Assembly (NCBI GenBank): GCA_013361525.1
Contig: JABFXY010000022.1
Location: 1 to 62,641 of the forward strand
Direction: 5' to 3'
Source of the DNA: Polyangiaceae bacterium
GTDB lineage: Bacteria; Myxococcota_A; Polyangia; Polyangiales; Polyangiaceae
Length of the DNA stretch: 62,641 nt
Positions 25,337-35,810 of this stretch are shown in pieces; the first letter of the stretch is position 1, and the number at the start of each line of letters is the position of its first letter. The position numbers and the translations under genes were made by a program. The notes beneath the pieces are model-generated. The model was not told the origin of the DNA. It was given only the letters and a program-made list of their open reading frames with translations, and searched no databases.

Positions 25337-28300
25337 TAGCGATACTGCCAGAGAGCATCGAGGCCGATGCTGATGCCGTCCTCGATATCTCCCTGGTTGC
25401 TCGAGGCCTCGTCGTCGCCGCAGTAGCCGCTCGAGCCTCGGAGCGACCAGCGATCCGAAACGCGCCATTCGAGGTACAGATCGCCGCAGCGCTCGGTGCT
25501 CGTGCGATCCGTCGTCTGCTCTTGCTGCTGGCGGAAACCTGCGCCGACCGTGACGTTGTCCGAGCCGTGCCACGAGGCGCCGACCGAGCTCTCCGTCTCC
25601 GACGCGCCGATCGACACGGTCACGTCGCGGAAGAAGCTGCCGGTCGCGGCGGCGAGAAGATCGTTGGCGAACCCGGTCGCCACGGTTCCGCCGACGGTCC
25701 CGACGAGGTTCGTCGCGCTCGCCGTGGTGCCCTGTCCGAAGATCAACATCTGGACGATCTCGTCTTGGGTGAGGGGAGGGTCGGCGCGGAAGCGGATTTT
25801 GTCGTCGGTGATCGGGGACAGCAGGCCCTGGTAGTCGACGAAGACGCGCAGATCGCTGCTCGCCTCCCAGTGGGCGGTGAGGTTCACGTACGGGTTTCCG
25901 ACCTGCTCCGGACGAAGTCGAACGAGCCCGCGGTCGATCTCGAACTTCTTCTTGTTCACGACGACGGAGCCGTCGACGATCTCCACGTCGCCCGAAGCGT
26001 AGAGCCGGTCGGCGAGGACGAGCTTCAGATCGCCGTCGCTTCGCAGGCGAAGATCGATCGCGTTCGACTTGAGCTCCGTGGGATCGACCGCGACGTCGAA
26101 CTCGTAGCGCGTCGCTTCGCCCGAGCGGACCTCTTCCGGCGGGCCGAGGAGCGCGGACACTTGGATCCCACGTGTTGCCTCGAGTGACTGCACGTCGCGC
26201 GACGACGAGGCCGGTAGCTCGAAGCTCGCCTGGGACACGCGGACGCGTGTGCGGACCGTCTTCGCCGGCGTCGGAAGGCCGGCGATGGGCGTCGGGATCC
26301 CCGAGGGCGATAGATCGAAATCGACGCGGCCATTCGCCTTGCCGAAGGACACGCCCTCGACAGTGATGGGGATCTTCTCCGTCTTCGGGACGATGAACGT
26401 ACCCTTCGCGCCGACGAGCGAGAGGCCGTTCAACGTGACGTGCGGCTGGTAGCTCGGCACCCCCGTCGCGACCGTCGCATCGGGCGCATCACTGCCGCCG
26501 ACGACGCGACCGGTGCTCCCCTGCACTTCGAAGTCGCGCACGACGAGCCGCTGGGTTCCGTCGGGACCGGGTTCCGAGACGATCGTCGCGCGCCCATCGT
26601 GAAGCTCTTGGCCGACGACCGGGATGTACGCGACCACATCCGTGAGCTTCAGCTCGCCGGGGGCCTCGATCAGCACGCGATCCGACGGACATTGGCCGCC
26701 GACCGGCTCTTGTCGGACGAGGATGTTTCCTTTGGTGTCGGTGATCGCGCAGACCTTGTCGAGCAAGTCGACGCGCGCAGTGAGCGGCTTCGTCAGGTCG
26801 TCCCAACGAAGCGTCGCCCGGCCGGTCAACAAACCGTCGAGCTTCGATACCGGGCCCGCGACCAGCGGATACAACGCCGAGAGCCGGAAGCCCTCTGCGT
26901 CGATCGACAGCTCGCCCGGCTTCGTCGGATCGAGGACCGGCACCGCCTTTGCGAGCCACGGCATCGTTGCCCGTCCGCGCGCGACCAGCGTGGGGCCGCC
27001 GAGGCGCTCCGTGAGCTCGGTGAGCGTTTCGCCGATCGGCTCGTCGGGCTTCTGGGCCGGGTCGTCGAAGACGGTGGTCGCGAAGCTCGCCGCGCCGGTC
27101 TCGTCGATCGACGCGTCGACCTTCACCTTGAGCGGCTGCCCCTGAATCTTCAGCTGGCGGCTCGTGATCTCGACCGAGCCCCAAGGGCTTTCGTTGAGGC
27201 CGTTGAGCGCGATGCGCCCGTGTAGAGATCCTTGGAGGCCGCGATCGGCGAGCGTCGGAATCGTCTCGAACGGTAGGCCTTTGAGCTCTGCTTCGAGCTT
27301 TCCGGACCACGGCAGCTCGGCGTCCTTCTTGCGGTTGAAGATCGCGTCCGCAGGCAAGGTGAGCGTCGCGAGCGCGCGGGCGATTTCTTTTCGCTCGGCG
27401 CGCGCGACGACGGCGACCGTGCCTTGCTCGGTGGGCTTCGATGCGTCGTAGGCCGCGTCCACACGGACGTTGACCGCCGGCACCCAACCACCGGACGTCG
27501 CTGCACCTGCAGGGAGCAGCCCGCGCGCCCGCAGGTTCAGCTCGACCTTGGGTTGCTCGAGGGTGCCCGTCGCGCTGAGCTTCGCGCCGACGATTCCATC
27601 CATCGCGGGGATCGACGTCGCCAGCGGCTCCGGCAGCACGCGAAACTCCTCGATCGGGCGTCGCGGAACCTCCAGCTCGAGCGAGAGCGGCGCGCGCGGA
27701 AGCTCGCGCATCGCGGCGGTCGCATCGGTGAAGAACTTCGTGGGATCGAAATCCAGCGTCGTGCTCAGGAGCGCGAGGACGTCGGCGCTCGTGTGCTCGT
27801 AGACCGCCGCTTTGGTGGTCGTGGTTCCAGTCACGCCGTCGATGCGCCCTTTGACTGCGACGTCGAGGTGGTCGCTTCTCCAGGCCTTCTCTTTGCCGAC
27901 CAAAACGAGACCCACCGAGCTCCCGACCAGATCGTCGATGGTGACGCTCCTGTCGCCCGGCTTCTTCGACATCTTGAACCGCGCGGTCAGTAGGCCTCTC
28001 GCCTGCTCGAACGGCCAAAGGATGGAGGGGATGCGTCGCTCGATGCAGCCGAGGTCGACGTGGTCGGCCGCGATATCGGCGGATCCGGTCGCGTTCTTCC
28101 ACGAGTCGAACGAAAGCAGCGGGCCGGGCAGCCGCGCTTTCACATTCGCGAACCGCACCTCGGCGATCGGTCCCTCGCAAACGATCGGCGGCAGCTCGGG
28201 CACGGGCGCCGCCGGCGCGGGCTGATTCGGCACGGGGCCGGGTTGTACGGGACCGGGCTTTTCATTCGATGGCGCGCCGTCCTTGTGGTCCGGATCTTCG

Positions 28301-30552
28301 ACGACGCGTACGAAACCGCTCGCCTCGACACCTTCGCCGTCGAAGCGCGCCGACACGCGGGCCGACACACCTTGCACGAAGAGGAGGTTGCTTCGAGCGA
28401 GCTCGAGCTCGAACGATCCGCGGCGACCGTCGCCCGTGCGCTGGACGTTTACGTCGAGGTTGGCGACGCCGGTCATCGTGACGGGCAGGCCGAGGAGTCG
28501 CTGCACGCGCCCGAGATCGAGGCCGTCTGCGCGCAGGGTGCCCGTCAGCTCGCCTTGGTCGACGCTGAGCGAGCCGGCGACGTTTCCGATCGAGCCCTGT
28601 TTGATCGACACGCCGCGGATCGCGAGGCCTTTGTCGACGTCGATCTCGGCGATGTCGCCACGCGCGGACTCCCCCTCGCGCTCGACCTTGAAGGTGACGT
28701 TGCGTGCCGCGCGGCCGAGGACCGAGAGCGTTCCGCCGGCCTCGAGCGTTCCGCGCTCTTTGTCTTCGACGCGAAGGCTGACCGTCGGTGTGAGGACGCT
28801 GCCGTTGACGCCGAGGCGCACGTTGTCGAGCTTTTCCCCGGCGAGGTCGAGGCCGCTCGCGTTGGCTTGCCCTTGAACGCTGAGCCCGATGAGCGGACCG
28901 GAGACCTTCGCCGTGAGCGCAACGCGATCGGCGCGTGCGCCGGAGCCCGGCGCGCCGGGAGTGCCGACGCCGACGCCGGTCGCCGTGACATGCGCATCGA
29001 GCTCGCCGTCTTCGAATCGACCGTCGACGCGCGCGCGGACGGCGCCCTGCAGTGCTTTGCCGAGGCGGGTCGCCTCTCGCAGATCCGTCGACCTCGCGTC
29101 GGCACTGAAGGCGACTGCGCCGTCCTTCACCGTGAGCTGCGCATCGACCGGCATGCCGGGCTCGTGCGCCGTCACCGACGCCAGGATCTCGCCCTGGTGG
29201 ACGTGGACGACCGCGTCGAGCTCCGGGATCGTTTGGCCGAATCCGACCGTTTTCGCCGTCGCGATCTCGGCGGTGACCTCGGGCAGCCCTTCACCCGGGT
29301 TGATGGCGATCTGCACGCGGCCGCGCGTGTCGACGCGAGCCTCGGGCGCATCGGCGATGAAGTCGCGCGGGTTGATGTGCTCACCTTCGAGGCCGAGGCT
29401 GACGCGAACGCCGTCCTCCGCGCCGATGCCACCGCTCGCGTGGATTCGCGCGACGTCCGGTGCCTCGCCGACGTCGATCTCGCCGTCGAGGCGCAGCGAC
29501 GAGGGCAGCTCACCTTCGACCGAGATGCGTCCGCGGGCGGCGACCTCGAGCGGGATGAACGAGAAGATGTCCTTTACCGCCTGCGGGTCGACGTGCGGCA
29601 ATTGGAGCTTCGTGTCGAGGTGCAGGCCGTCGAGCACGCCGCGCGCCGCGATCGGGACCTCGCCGATCGTCCCGTCGACCGTCGCCCACATCACGATCGG
29701 GCTCTGCGGGCGCGTCTCGCCCATCGCCTCGCGAAGCGCGCGTTTTCGCAGATCGACGCGCAGGTGGTAGGTGATGTCGCCGGCCACCGGAGCGGGCAAC
29801 AGCTCGGTGAGGTGGATGGTCGCGCCCGTGGCATCCACCGCGACGACTTGATCGTCGCGCACCGTGACGCTCGCCTTCAGGTTTCCGAGATCGGCATCGA
29901 AAAGGGCCGCGAGGTCGCTCTGCACGTGCGCCGTCGCGATCTCGATGTCCGGAATGTCCACGACGGTTGCTCTTCCGCCGGGCTTCGAAGGGGTCTGGTC
30001 GCGCGGGATGAAGGTCGCCGCGATGCTCGGGACGCCCTGTTCGTCGGGGAGCAGCAGGACGTTTGCGCGGTCGATTCGGGTTCGCGAAATATCGACGACC
30101 ACCGGGCCTTCCTCGAGGAAGAGCGCCCGTAAGAGGTCGAGCGTCGCGATGTCGGCCTCGATCCCTTCCGCCTCGATGATCGCGACGCCATTCGGATCGT
30201 AGATGGTCGCGTGCTTCACGCGCGCATGCTCGAGGCTCAGGTCGTCGATGGGCCCGACGTCGATGCGACCCTGGAACACCGGTTTCAGGGCGAAGTTCGC
30301 GATCTGCCGGCCCGTCGCGCGACCTTGGGGGGTATTCAGGTGCAGCAGGAGGCCGCCGACCGTCCCGGTCAGGAAAATCGCCCCGACCCCCAACACTTTC
30401 GCGATGGTCGCGAGCGCGCTCCGGAACCTCCGCGGCTTGAAAGCCACGAGGAGCTGCCCCGGCAGCGCGCTGAGCCGCTCGGGAAGCGCGCTGAGGCGCT
30501 CGGGAAGCGCGCTGAGCCGGTCGGGACGGGAAGGCGGCGTCGAGTCGCCCAC
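25333..30552 (-). CDS. tamB: Translocation and assembly module protein TamB (AsmA-like)
   Basis: A 1739-residue envelope protein. An N-terminal cytoplasmic stretch contains a three-fold repeat of RLSALPE (residues 12-32), then one TM helix at about 43-70, then a very long beta-rich periplasmic region with repeated short strands. The C-terminal ~300 residues match the TamB/DUF490 domain (GDVEIVDGSVVVNKKKFEID, FRADPPLTQDEIVQML, then the final Tyr-containing strand). TamB proteins bridge the periplasm and move phospholipids and assist outer-membrane protein assembly, with TamA as partner. No tamA is next to it. The length is somewhat above the usual 1200-1500. Confidence 0.92.
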   Translation of the reverse strand: MGDSTPPSRPDRLSALPERLSALPERLSALPGQLLVAFKPRRFRSALATIAKVLGVGAIFLTGTVGGLLLHLNTPQGRATGRQIANFALKPVFQGRIDVGPIDDLSLEHARVKHATIYDPNGVAIIEAEGIEADIATLDLLRALFLEEGPVVVDISRTRIDRANVLLLPDEQGVPSIAATFIPRDQTPSKPGGRATVVDIPDIEIATAHVQSDLAALFDADLGNLKASVTVRDDQVVAVDATGATIHLTELLPAPVAGDITYHLRVDLRKRALREAMGETRPQSPIVMWATVDGTIGEVPIAARGVLDGLHLDTKLQLPHVDPQAVKDIFSFIPLEVAARGRISVEGELPSSLRLDGEIDVGEAPDVARIHASGGIGAEDGVRVSLGLEGEHINPRDFIADAPEARVDTRGRVQIAINPGEGLPEVTAEIATAKTVGFGQTIPELDAVVHVHQGEILASVTAHEPGMPVDAQLTVKDGAVAFSADARSTDLREATRLGKALQGAVRARVDGRFEDGELDAHVTATGVGVGTPGAPGSGARADRVALTAKVSGPLIGLSVQGQANASGLDLAGEKLDNVRLGVNGSVLTPTVSLRVEDKERGTLEAGGTLSVLGRAARNVTFKVEREGESARGDIAEIDVDKGLAIRGVSIKQGSIGNVAGSLSVDQGELTGTLRADGLDLGRVQRLLGLPVTMTGVANLDVNVQRTGDGRRGSFELELARSNLLFVQGVSARVSARFDGEGVEASGFVRVVEDPDHKDGAPSNEKPGPVQPGPVPNQPAPAAPVPELPPIVCEGPIAEVRFANVKARLPGPLLSFDSWKNATGSADIAADHVDLGCIERRIPSILWPFEQARGLLTARFKMSKKPGDRSVTIDDLVGSSVGLVLVGKEKAWRSDHLDVAVKGRIDGVTGTTTTKAAVYEHTSADVLALLSTTLDFDPTKFFTDATAAMRELPRAPLSLELEVPRRPIEEFRVLPEPLATSIPAMDGIVGAKLSATGTLEQPKVELNLRARGLLPAGAATSGGWVPAVNVRVDAAYDASKPTEQGTVAVVARAERKEIARALATLTLPADAIFNRKKDAELPWSGKLEAELKGLPFETIPTLADRGLQGSLHGRIALNGLNESPWGSVEITSRQLKIQGQPLKVKVDASIDETGAASFATTVFDDPAQKPDEPIGETLTELTERLGGPTLVARGRATMPWLAKAVPVLDPTKPGELSIDAEGFRLSALYPLVAGPVSKLDGLLTGRATLRWDDLTKPLTARVDLLDKVCAITDTKGNILVRQEPVGGQCPSDRVLIEAPGELKLTDVVAYIPVVGQELHDGRATIVSEPGPDGTQRLVVRDFEVQGSTGRVVGGSDAPDATVATGVPSYQPHVTLNGLSLVGAKGTFIVPKTEKIPITVEGVSFGKANGRVDFDLSPSGIPTPIAGLPTPAKTVRTRVRVSQASFELPASSSRDVQSLEATRGIQVSALLGPPEEVRSGEATRYEFDVAVDPTELKSNAIDLRLRSDGDLKLVLADRLYASGDVEIVDGSVVVNKKKFEIDRGLVRLRPEQVGNPYVNLTAHWEASSDLRVFVDYQGLLSPITDDKIRFRADPPLTQDEIVQMLIFGQGTTASATNLVGTVGGTVATGFANDLLAAATGSFFRDVTVSIGASETESSVGASWHGSDNVTVGAGFRQQQEQTTDRTSTERCGDLYLEWRVSDRWSLRGSSGYCGDDEASSNQGDIEDGISIGLDALWQYRY
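30457..30519 (-). repeat. 21-bp tandem repeat in the tamB 5' end
   Basis: Three near-identical 21-bp units encode RLSALPE, RLSALPE and RLSALPG. Copy number could vary between strains and would change the length of the cytoplasmic N-terminus without breaking the frame. Confidence 0.8.
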
Positions 30553-30672
30553 GGCCCCAGCTTAGCAGGGAAGTGCTCGTCGCCCGTTCATGAGCGTATT
30601 TCCGTCGGGTCGCGACCTCTTCAGGAGCCGGCCATCGGCCGGCGTCGGCTCAACCACCCAAAATGGAACTGG

Positions 30673-30848
30673 GCGCGCACAGGCTTGGGTGCCCCGTGCG
30701 AGCGCAGCGAGCACCCCACCCAGGCGGGACCCGAGCCGTCGTGCGCGCGCGAGAAAAATCGCGCGCACAGGCTTGGGTGCCCAGTGCGAGCGCAGCGAGC
30801 ACCCCACCCAGGCGGGACCCGAGCCGTCGTGCGCGCGCGAGAAAAATC
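30673..30848. repeat. Two tandem 88-bp repeats upstream of tamB
   Basis: Units at 30673-30760 and 30761-30848 differ at one base (C at 30694, A at 30782). Each holds a GGGTGC ... GCACCC dyad around GTGCGAGCGCAGCGAGCAC and an alternating GC run (GTGCGCGCGCGAG). Most of the 323-bp gap between the tamB start (30552) and the kinase stop (30876) is this repeat; the rest holds no gene that I can see. Confidence 0.88.
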
Positions 30849-30875
30849 GCGCGTGCGCGCGCGAAAACAAAAAAC

Positions 30876-32570
30876 TCAGCTTGCTGCTTCTAGCTCGCGA
30901 AACAGCGATCCGAGCTCCGGACGTGCCCGAAGAGGCGCACAGAACCGCGTCGCGAGCTGCAGCAGATCGTGCTCGAGCTCGTCGGCTCGCACGCCCATGT
31001 GACTGATCTGCTGGCGCGCTTCCTGGCGGCGTTCTTCGATGTCGCGCGTGAGCGTCTCGAGGCCGCTGCGGAGCTCTTTGATTTGGAAATCGAGATCCAC
31101 GAGCTGCGAGTCGAGCTGCTGCGCGGCCTTCTCGGCCTCGCGTTCCTTGTTTCGTTGCGAGTGCCACCCTTCGAGGATGTTCGCCATGTCGCGGTAGGCC
31201 TGCGCGAGCTCCATGTACGGTTCGGTGAAAGCGGAGCGGCCCTCCCAGAAGACGGCTTGCTTGTGCACCGCCTTGAGCTTCTCCCCGAACAGCCCTTGGT
31301 TTTCTTCCGCGCCGTTCGGCGCCTGACGGAGGGATCGCGCCTCTTCGCGCAGACGGGACGAGTCGATGCTCAGCGTGTCCATCGCCTGGCCGAAGCGAAT
31401 CCTGCCTTCACGGCCTTCTTGCTCGATGATCTCGAGCTTCTGCTGCTCCTCGAACGCGCTCGCACGAAGCTCGCCGACCTCCGCGACCTTCGAACCGATG
31501 TCGTCGTACAGACGCTTGAGCCCGGGGTCGCTGTTCGCTCGCTTCAGCATCTCGCCGAAGAGGCGCTGCCTGCGCTCCCAAATCTGCGCCTCGGCCGGGC
31601 GCAGCTGGCGGCTCATCGGCGGCGGCTCGACCTCCGGCTCCTCCGGGATGTCGATGCGCAGCTCTTCCGCGATGCGCATCAGGCGCCCCAGCACCGACTG
31701 CGCGTCGACCGGTCGATCCGCGGGCGACTTCTGCATCATCTCGAACACGAGATCGTCGAGCGCCTTCGGGATGTCCTTCGCGATGTCCCGCGCATGCGGG
31801 ACGGGATCGCTCATGTGCTTCACGAGCAGCGTCGGTGCGTTCGGCGCCTCGAACGGCAGCTGCCCGGTCAACATCTCGAACATCACGATGCCGAGCGAGT
31901 AGATGTCCGCGGCCGGACCGACATCCGTCGACGTGCCCTGCTCCGGGGCCATGTACTCGGGCGTTCCGAAGATCTCGCCGATGCTCGTGAGCCGCGAGTC
32001 CTGCATGCTCCGCGCGATGCCGAAGTCGAGGAGCTTTATCCGATCGCCTTTCAGCACGAAGACGTTCTCGGGCTTCAAGTCGCGGTGAATCACGAGGAAG
32101 TCGTGTGCGCGACGGAGACCTCGCAGCATCTGCACGACGAGCTTCAACGTGCGCGCGATCGGCACGCGCCCGTGGACGATGACGTGCGCGAGGCTCTGCC
32201 CTTCGAGCAGCTCCATCACGAGGAAGGCGGTGCCGTCCTCGGTCTCGCCCATGTCGGTGACCTCGATGATGTTCGCGTGCGAGATGTTGCGGCCGTGCTG
32301 CGCCTCGCGACGAAATCTCTCTTTCACGGTCGGGTCGCGGACGACCTCGCCGTGGAGGATCTTCACGGCGCACGGACGATCGACCAACTTGTATCGAGCC
32401 GCGTAGACGGTAGCCATGCCGCCTTCGCCGAGGACTCGTTCGAGCACGTATTGGCCCGCGATCGTCGTCCCCAGGCGAGGATCGGGCAGCTCCTCGAGCG
32501 ACGAGCCGTCGACGAAGCAGAAGCTACTTTCGTGCGGATAACGTTGTTTGCACTGCGGGCAGACTTTCAC
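30876..32570 (-). CDS. Soluble Ser/Thr protein kinase with N-terminal Zn-ribbon and C-terminal coiled coil
   Basis: A 564-residue kinase without a TM helix. The N-terminus carries a small zinc-ribbon-like motif (CPQC at 4-7 and Cys18). The kinase domain follows: GEGGMA loop at 48-53, Lys70, HRDLKPEN at 162-169 and DFG at 182-184. Residues from about 325 to 545 are charged, helical and probably form a coiled coil, so it may dimerise or bind a scaffold. The frame is open to 32771, but the GTG at 32570 gives the zinc-ribbon start and leaves about 120 bp for divergent promoters. Confidence 0.9.
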   Translation of the reverse strand: MKVCPQCKQRYPHESSFCFVDGSSLEELPDPRLGTTIAGQYVLERVLGEGGMATVYAARYKLVDRPCAVKILHGEVVRDPTVKERFRREAQHGRNISHANIIEVTDMGETEDGTAFLVMELLEGQSLAHVIVHGRVPIARTLKLVVQMLRGLRRAHDFLVIHRDLKPENVFVLKGDRIKLLDFGIARSMQDSRLTSIGEIFGTPEYMAPEQGTSTDVGPAADIYSLGIVMFEMLTGQLPFEAPNAPTLLVKHMSDPVPHARDIAKDIPKALDDLVFEMMQKSPADRPVDAQSVLGRLMRIAEELRIDIPEEPEVEPPPMSRQLRPAEAQIWERRQRLFGEMLKRANSDPGLKRLYDDIGSKVAEVGELRASAFEEQQKLEIIEQEGREGRIRFGQAMDTLSIDSSRLREEARSLRQAPNGAEENQGLFGEKLKAVHKQAVFWEGRSAFTEPYMELAQAYRDMANILEGWHSQRNKEREAEKAAQQLDSQLVDLDFQIKELRSGLETLTRDIEERRQEARQQISHMGVRADELEHDLLQLATRFCAPLRARPELGSLFRELEAAS

Positions 32571-32691
32571 GCCCGGAGAATTTACGGTCGCGGCACCGCG
32601 CTGGTCAACGAGCGGTCTTTCAGATCGCCGTATCGGTGTCGCGCCCGGGGTTAACACGCGCCGCCGGAGGGCGTACCTTTTCGGTTCCCGC

Positions 32692-34143
32692 ATGTCGTCC
32701 GCGCCGTTGCAACCTGGTTCGCTGCAGCCGGGATCCGTCTTCGGCGGGCGGTACGAGGTCGTACGGTGCATCGGGCACGGCGGGATGGGGGCCGTCTACG
32801 AGGTCATCCACCGGGAAACCCTGCGGCGCCGCGCGCTGAAGGTGCTGCTCCCATCCCTCGTCAGCGACGCCGATGCCCGTGCTCGTTTCGCGCAGGAGGC
32901 GTCGATTACCGCGGAGATCGAGTCCGAGCACCTCGTCGAGACCTACGACGCGGGCGTCGACCGCGCGACCGGTTGCCCGTTCATCGTGATGGAGCTGTTG
33001 CGAGGCGAGACGCTCGGTGAGCGGCTTTCGCGCAAGGTGCGTCACGAGCCGCGGGACGTTGTCGAGATGTTGCGGCAGGTCGCGCTCGTTCTCGAGCAGA
33101 CCCACCGGCGCGGGATCATTCATCGCGACCTCAAGCCCGACAACCTCTTCCTGTCGCGGCGCGAGGACGGCACCTGCCGCGTGAAAGTCCTCGATTTCGG
33201 CATCGCGAAGGTGCTCGAGCGCGCGACCGCCTCGCGCAACACGGTGAACATCGGCACCCCGCTCTACATGTCCCCGGAGCAGCTCGACGGCTCCGGCTTG
33301 TCACCGGCGACCGATCTCTACGCGCTCACGCACATCGCCTTCGAGCTGTTCACCGGCGAGAGCTACTGGGAAACCGAGGTGCGGACCGCCCCGAGCACCA
33401 TGGTCCTCCTCAAGTGGATGGATCGCGGCTTGCCCGAGATGCCGAGCGTCCGCGCGAAGCGACTCGGTGTGGACGCCGACGGGGAGCTCGACGCCTGGTT
33501 CCTCCAAGGGACCGCGAGAAACCCCGCCGAGCGCCATCCGTCGGCGCGTTTTCTCGTGGAGGCGTTCGCGCGCGCCGTCCGGATCCCACTCGCGTCGTTC
33601 GAGGTCGGGCGGCTCTCCCTCGCGGGAACGATCCCCGATCGGCGCGACGACGAGGTCGTCCCGGACGGGTCGCAGACGATTCCCGGTGCGTCGTGGACGG
33701 ACAATGGAACGACGATGCCACGGGCCCTCGGGGCCGTTCCCGTGACGCTGGGCCGCCGGAGCCAGGGCGCGTTCGTCAGCGCGGTGGACGTTGGGCGGCG
33801 GCCGGCCCCGGTCCTCATCGCGATGGCGGTGGGCGTGGTGATCGCGCTCGGCCTCGTCGGTGTGCTGGCGCTCTTCTTCTTGCGCTCCGGGTCGACGCCG
33901 CCGGCGCCCGCGGCGGCGAACGAGCACGTCGCGACGGTCGACTCGACGACCGCATCGGTCGCCGCCGAGACGACGGCCGAAGCAACGGCGGCTTCCTCGG
34001 CAGCAGCCGCGGACTCCGCTTCCGCACGCGCGTCGACCTCCTCGACCTCGAAGGCTTCGTCGCGGGCACATCCGACGGCCCGGCCGACCACGAAACGGCC
34101 GGGCCCCGACTGCCAAAAAGAGCCGCATCGCTGCAGGCGGTGA
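32692..34143 (+). CDS. Membrane-anchored Ser/Thr protein kinase
   Basis: A 483-residue kinase. Catalytic residues: GHGGMG loop at 28-33, Lys50 (in the form RRRALK), HRDLKPDN at 144-151 and a following VKVLDFG. One TM helix at about 372-395 is followed by a short Ala/Ser/Thr-rich, mostly disordered tail ending in a basic stretch. There is no folded sensor domain, so signals may be received by a partner. The ATG at 32692 was chosen because the upstream in-frame residues are not kinase-like. Divergent from the Zn-ribbon kinase across 121 bp. Confidence 0.92.
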   Translation: MSSAPLQPGSLQPGSVFGGRYEVVRCIGHGGMGAVYEVIHRETLRRRALKVLLPSLVSDADARARFAQEASITAEIESEHLVETYDAGVDRATGCPFIVMELLRGETLGERLSRKVRHEPRDVVEMLRQVALVLEQTHRRGIIHRDLKPDNLFLSRREDGTCRVKVLDFGIAKVLERATASRNTVNIGTPLYMSPEQLDGSGLSPATDLYALTHIAFELFTGESYWETEVRTAPSTMVLLKWMDRGLPEMPSVRAKRLGVDADGELDAWFLQGTARNPAERHPSARFLVEAFARAVRIPLASFEVGRLSLAGTIPDRRDDEVVPDGSQTIPGASWTDNGTTMPRALGAVPVTLGRRSQGAFVSAVDVGRRPAPVLIAMAVGVVIALGLVGVLALFFLRSGSTPPAPAAANEHVATVDSTTASVAAETTAEATAASSAAAADSASARASTSSTSKASSRAHPTARPTTKRPGPDCQKEPHRCRR

Positions 34144-34171
34144 CGACCGCCCGGCAGCGTTGCGACGCCGT

Positions 34172-35788
34172 TCACGATTGGAACTGGAACCACGCGCGGT
34201 CGAAGCGACACGCCGCGAGATCGTCCTCGCGGATCCAGAAGAACAGCCGCCCGGACCCCCATTGCGTGTCCATCGAGGAGTTGTCGTCCACCTGAAGCAA
34301 TAAGCGGAACGCGCGCGCGTCGTCCTCGACGGCGGGGAGCGGGGCTTCGTCGATCTCCTCCGAGCGACCGGCGAGCGCGTACGCAATCCGTCGCGTCATG
34401 TCGCCTTGGATCGCGTCGGGGTGCCCGAACATGCGGTGATACGGCTCGCGTCCGGCCGGCCAGACCTTGCTCGCCTTCGCATAGACGTCGAAATACCGCT
34501 GCATCTCCGCGTCGCTCGTGACCAGGCTGCGAGCGGCGGCGGTGCGCGGGAAGGGGAGCGTGACTTCGCGTTGCGGTCGTACGGCGACCGGCTCGAACTC
34601 CACGCGCGCGTATCGATGCGGCGCGACCAGCCGCTCCGGACGCGTCGCTCGACGGAGCCTCTCGCCCTGCCGCACGAACACGACGCGGAACCGATCGGAC
34701 TCCGACGGATCTTGTCCCCACGCACACTCCGCCGCGTCCCAGAAGAACAGCAGCAGCCCGCTCGTCGGCAAGCCGCTCTGCGAGGCGAGGGGAGCGACGT
34801 CGGTGAGCGAGATCTGTCCGACGAACGAGAGCGGCATCGTCGGGCCTTCCGGCCACTCGAAGTCTTCGGGCACGTCGGGCAACCCGCCGAGTCGTGACGT
34901 TCCGAGCGCGTCGGGGCTCGGGTCGTCGGACACCACCAGCCTCACCGACTCCGCGAGCATCTGCTCGATGGGGCCCTCGAGACCGGCCGCACGCGCGAGC
35001 TCGACGAACTGGCGCCGCTGCACCTCCGGGTCACCCGACGGAGGAGGCGGCGCTTCGGACACGGTTCGGCCGGCGATTTGTTTCTCCAGGTACGCGATGG
35101 TCGACGTCTGATCTTTGCCCGCCGCATGCGTCGCGCGCGCCCAATGAAGCGCCCGCTCCAAGTCGGGGCGCATGGGAACGGTCGCGGGCTCGCGCGCCGA
35201 CCACCGCGCAGCGTCCCCCTTGCTGTAGAAGAAGATCAGGTTTTCCGCGGCGGTGACGCTTCCGAGCACGGCGGCGCGCTCGTACCAGTCGCGCGCCTCG
35301 ACGAAGTCTTCCTCGATGCCGTCGCCGCGGTAGTACGCGTCGCCGACCGCACACGCGGCTTGGGCGTCACCGCTCTCCGCACGCGCGAGCAGCTGAGCCA
35401 TCGCGGACAATTCATGGACGCCGTTGCTCTCGTAGACACCGGGCGGCGGAGGGCTCGACGGACGATCCAGCACGAAGGGGATCACCCGCGGCGCGGCCTT
35501 CTTCGCGACGGCCTTCTTCGGTGCGGCCTTCTTCGGTGCGGCCTTCTTCGGTGCGGCCTTCTTCGCAGCGGCGCTCTTCGGTGCGGCCTTTTTGGCGCCC
35601 GCCTTCTTGGCAGCGGCTTTCTTCGGTGCGGCCTTCTTCGGCGCGGCTTTCTTCGCGGCCGTTTTCCGCTTCGGCGCGGCGCGTGCGGCCACCTTCGCGA
35701 CCGCTGCCTTCTTCGCCTTCGGCTTACGCGACGTGCCCGTGCCCTTCACCGCGGCTTTGCGCGGCGAGGGCGACTTCCCCTTCTTCAT
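34172..35788 (-). CDS. DUF1963 protein with histone-H1-like Lys/Ala/Pro tail and Sel1 repeats
   Basis: A 538-residue protein of three parts. Residues 1-105 are a tail of repeated AAPKK/AAAKK units like eukaryotic histone H1 tails and bacterial AlgP/HU extensions, which bind DNA. Residues of about 130-185 have Sel1-type TPR repeats (GDAYYRGDGIEEDFVEARDW). The rest is a DUF1963 domain, recognised by SRLGGLPDVPEDFEWP, a Phe/Trp-rich LLLFFWD, HRMFGHPDAIQGDM and the C-terminal WGSGRLFFWIREDDL. The ATG at 35788 lies after a G-rich stretch. It is 22 bp after aldD on the same strand. Confidence 0.86.
   Translation of the reverse strand: MKKGKSPSPRKAAVKGTGTSRKPKAKKAAVAKVAARAAPKRKTAAKKAAPKKAAPKKAAAKKAGAKKAAPKSAAAKKAAPKKAAPKKAAPKKAVAKKAAPRVIPFVLDRPSSPPPPGVYESNGVHELSAMAQLLARAESGDAQAACAVGDAYYRGDGIEEDFVEARDWYERAAVLGSVTAAENLIFFYSKGDAARWSAREPATVPMRPDLERALHWARATHAAGKDQTSTIAYLEKQIAGRTVSEAPPPPSGDPEVQRRQFVELARAAGLEGPIEQMLAESVRLVVSDDPSPDALGTSRLGGLPDVPEDFEWPEGPTMPLSFVGQISLTDVAPLASQSGLPTSGLLLFFWDAAECAWGQDPSESDRFRVVFVRQGERLRRATRPERLVAPHRYARVEFEPVAVRPQREVTLPFPRTAAARSLVTSDAEMQRYFDVYAKASKVWPAGREPYHRMFGHPDAIQGDMTRRIAYALAGRSEEIDEAPLPAVEDDARAFRLLLQVDDNSSMDTQWGSGRLFFWIREDDLAACRFDRAWFQFQS
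35490..35690 (-). repeat. Array encoding AAPKK units
   Basis: About a dozen 15-bp units (complement of CTTCTTCGGTGCGGC and variants) code for the Lys/Ala/Pro tail of the DUF1963 protein. The copies are near-identical in DNA, which is expected for slippage-driven length change. Confidence 0.8.
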
Positions 35789-35810
35789 TTTTTCCCCCCC
35801 GGGTCGAACG

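Noticed and set aside
28060..30132. A 690-codon open frame on the plus strand within tamB
   Set aside because: Arg/Asp-rich low-complexity translation, no start signals, fully antisense to tamB, which has a clear family match.
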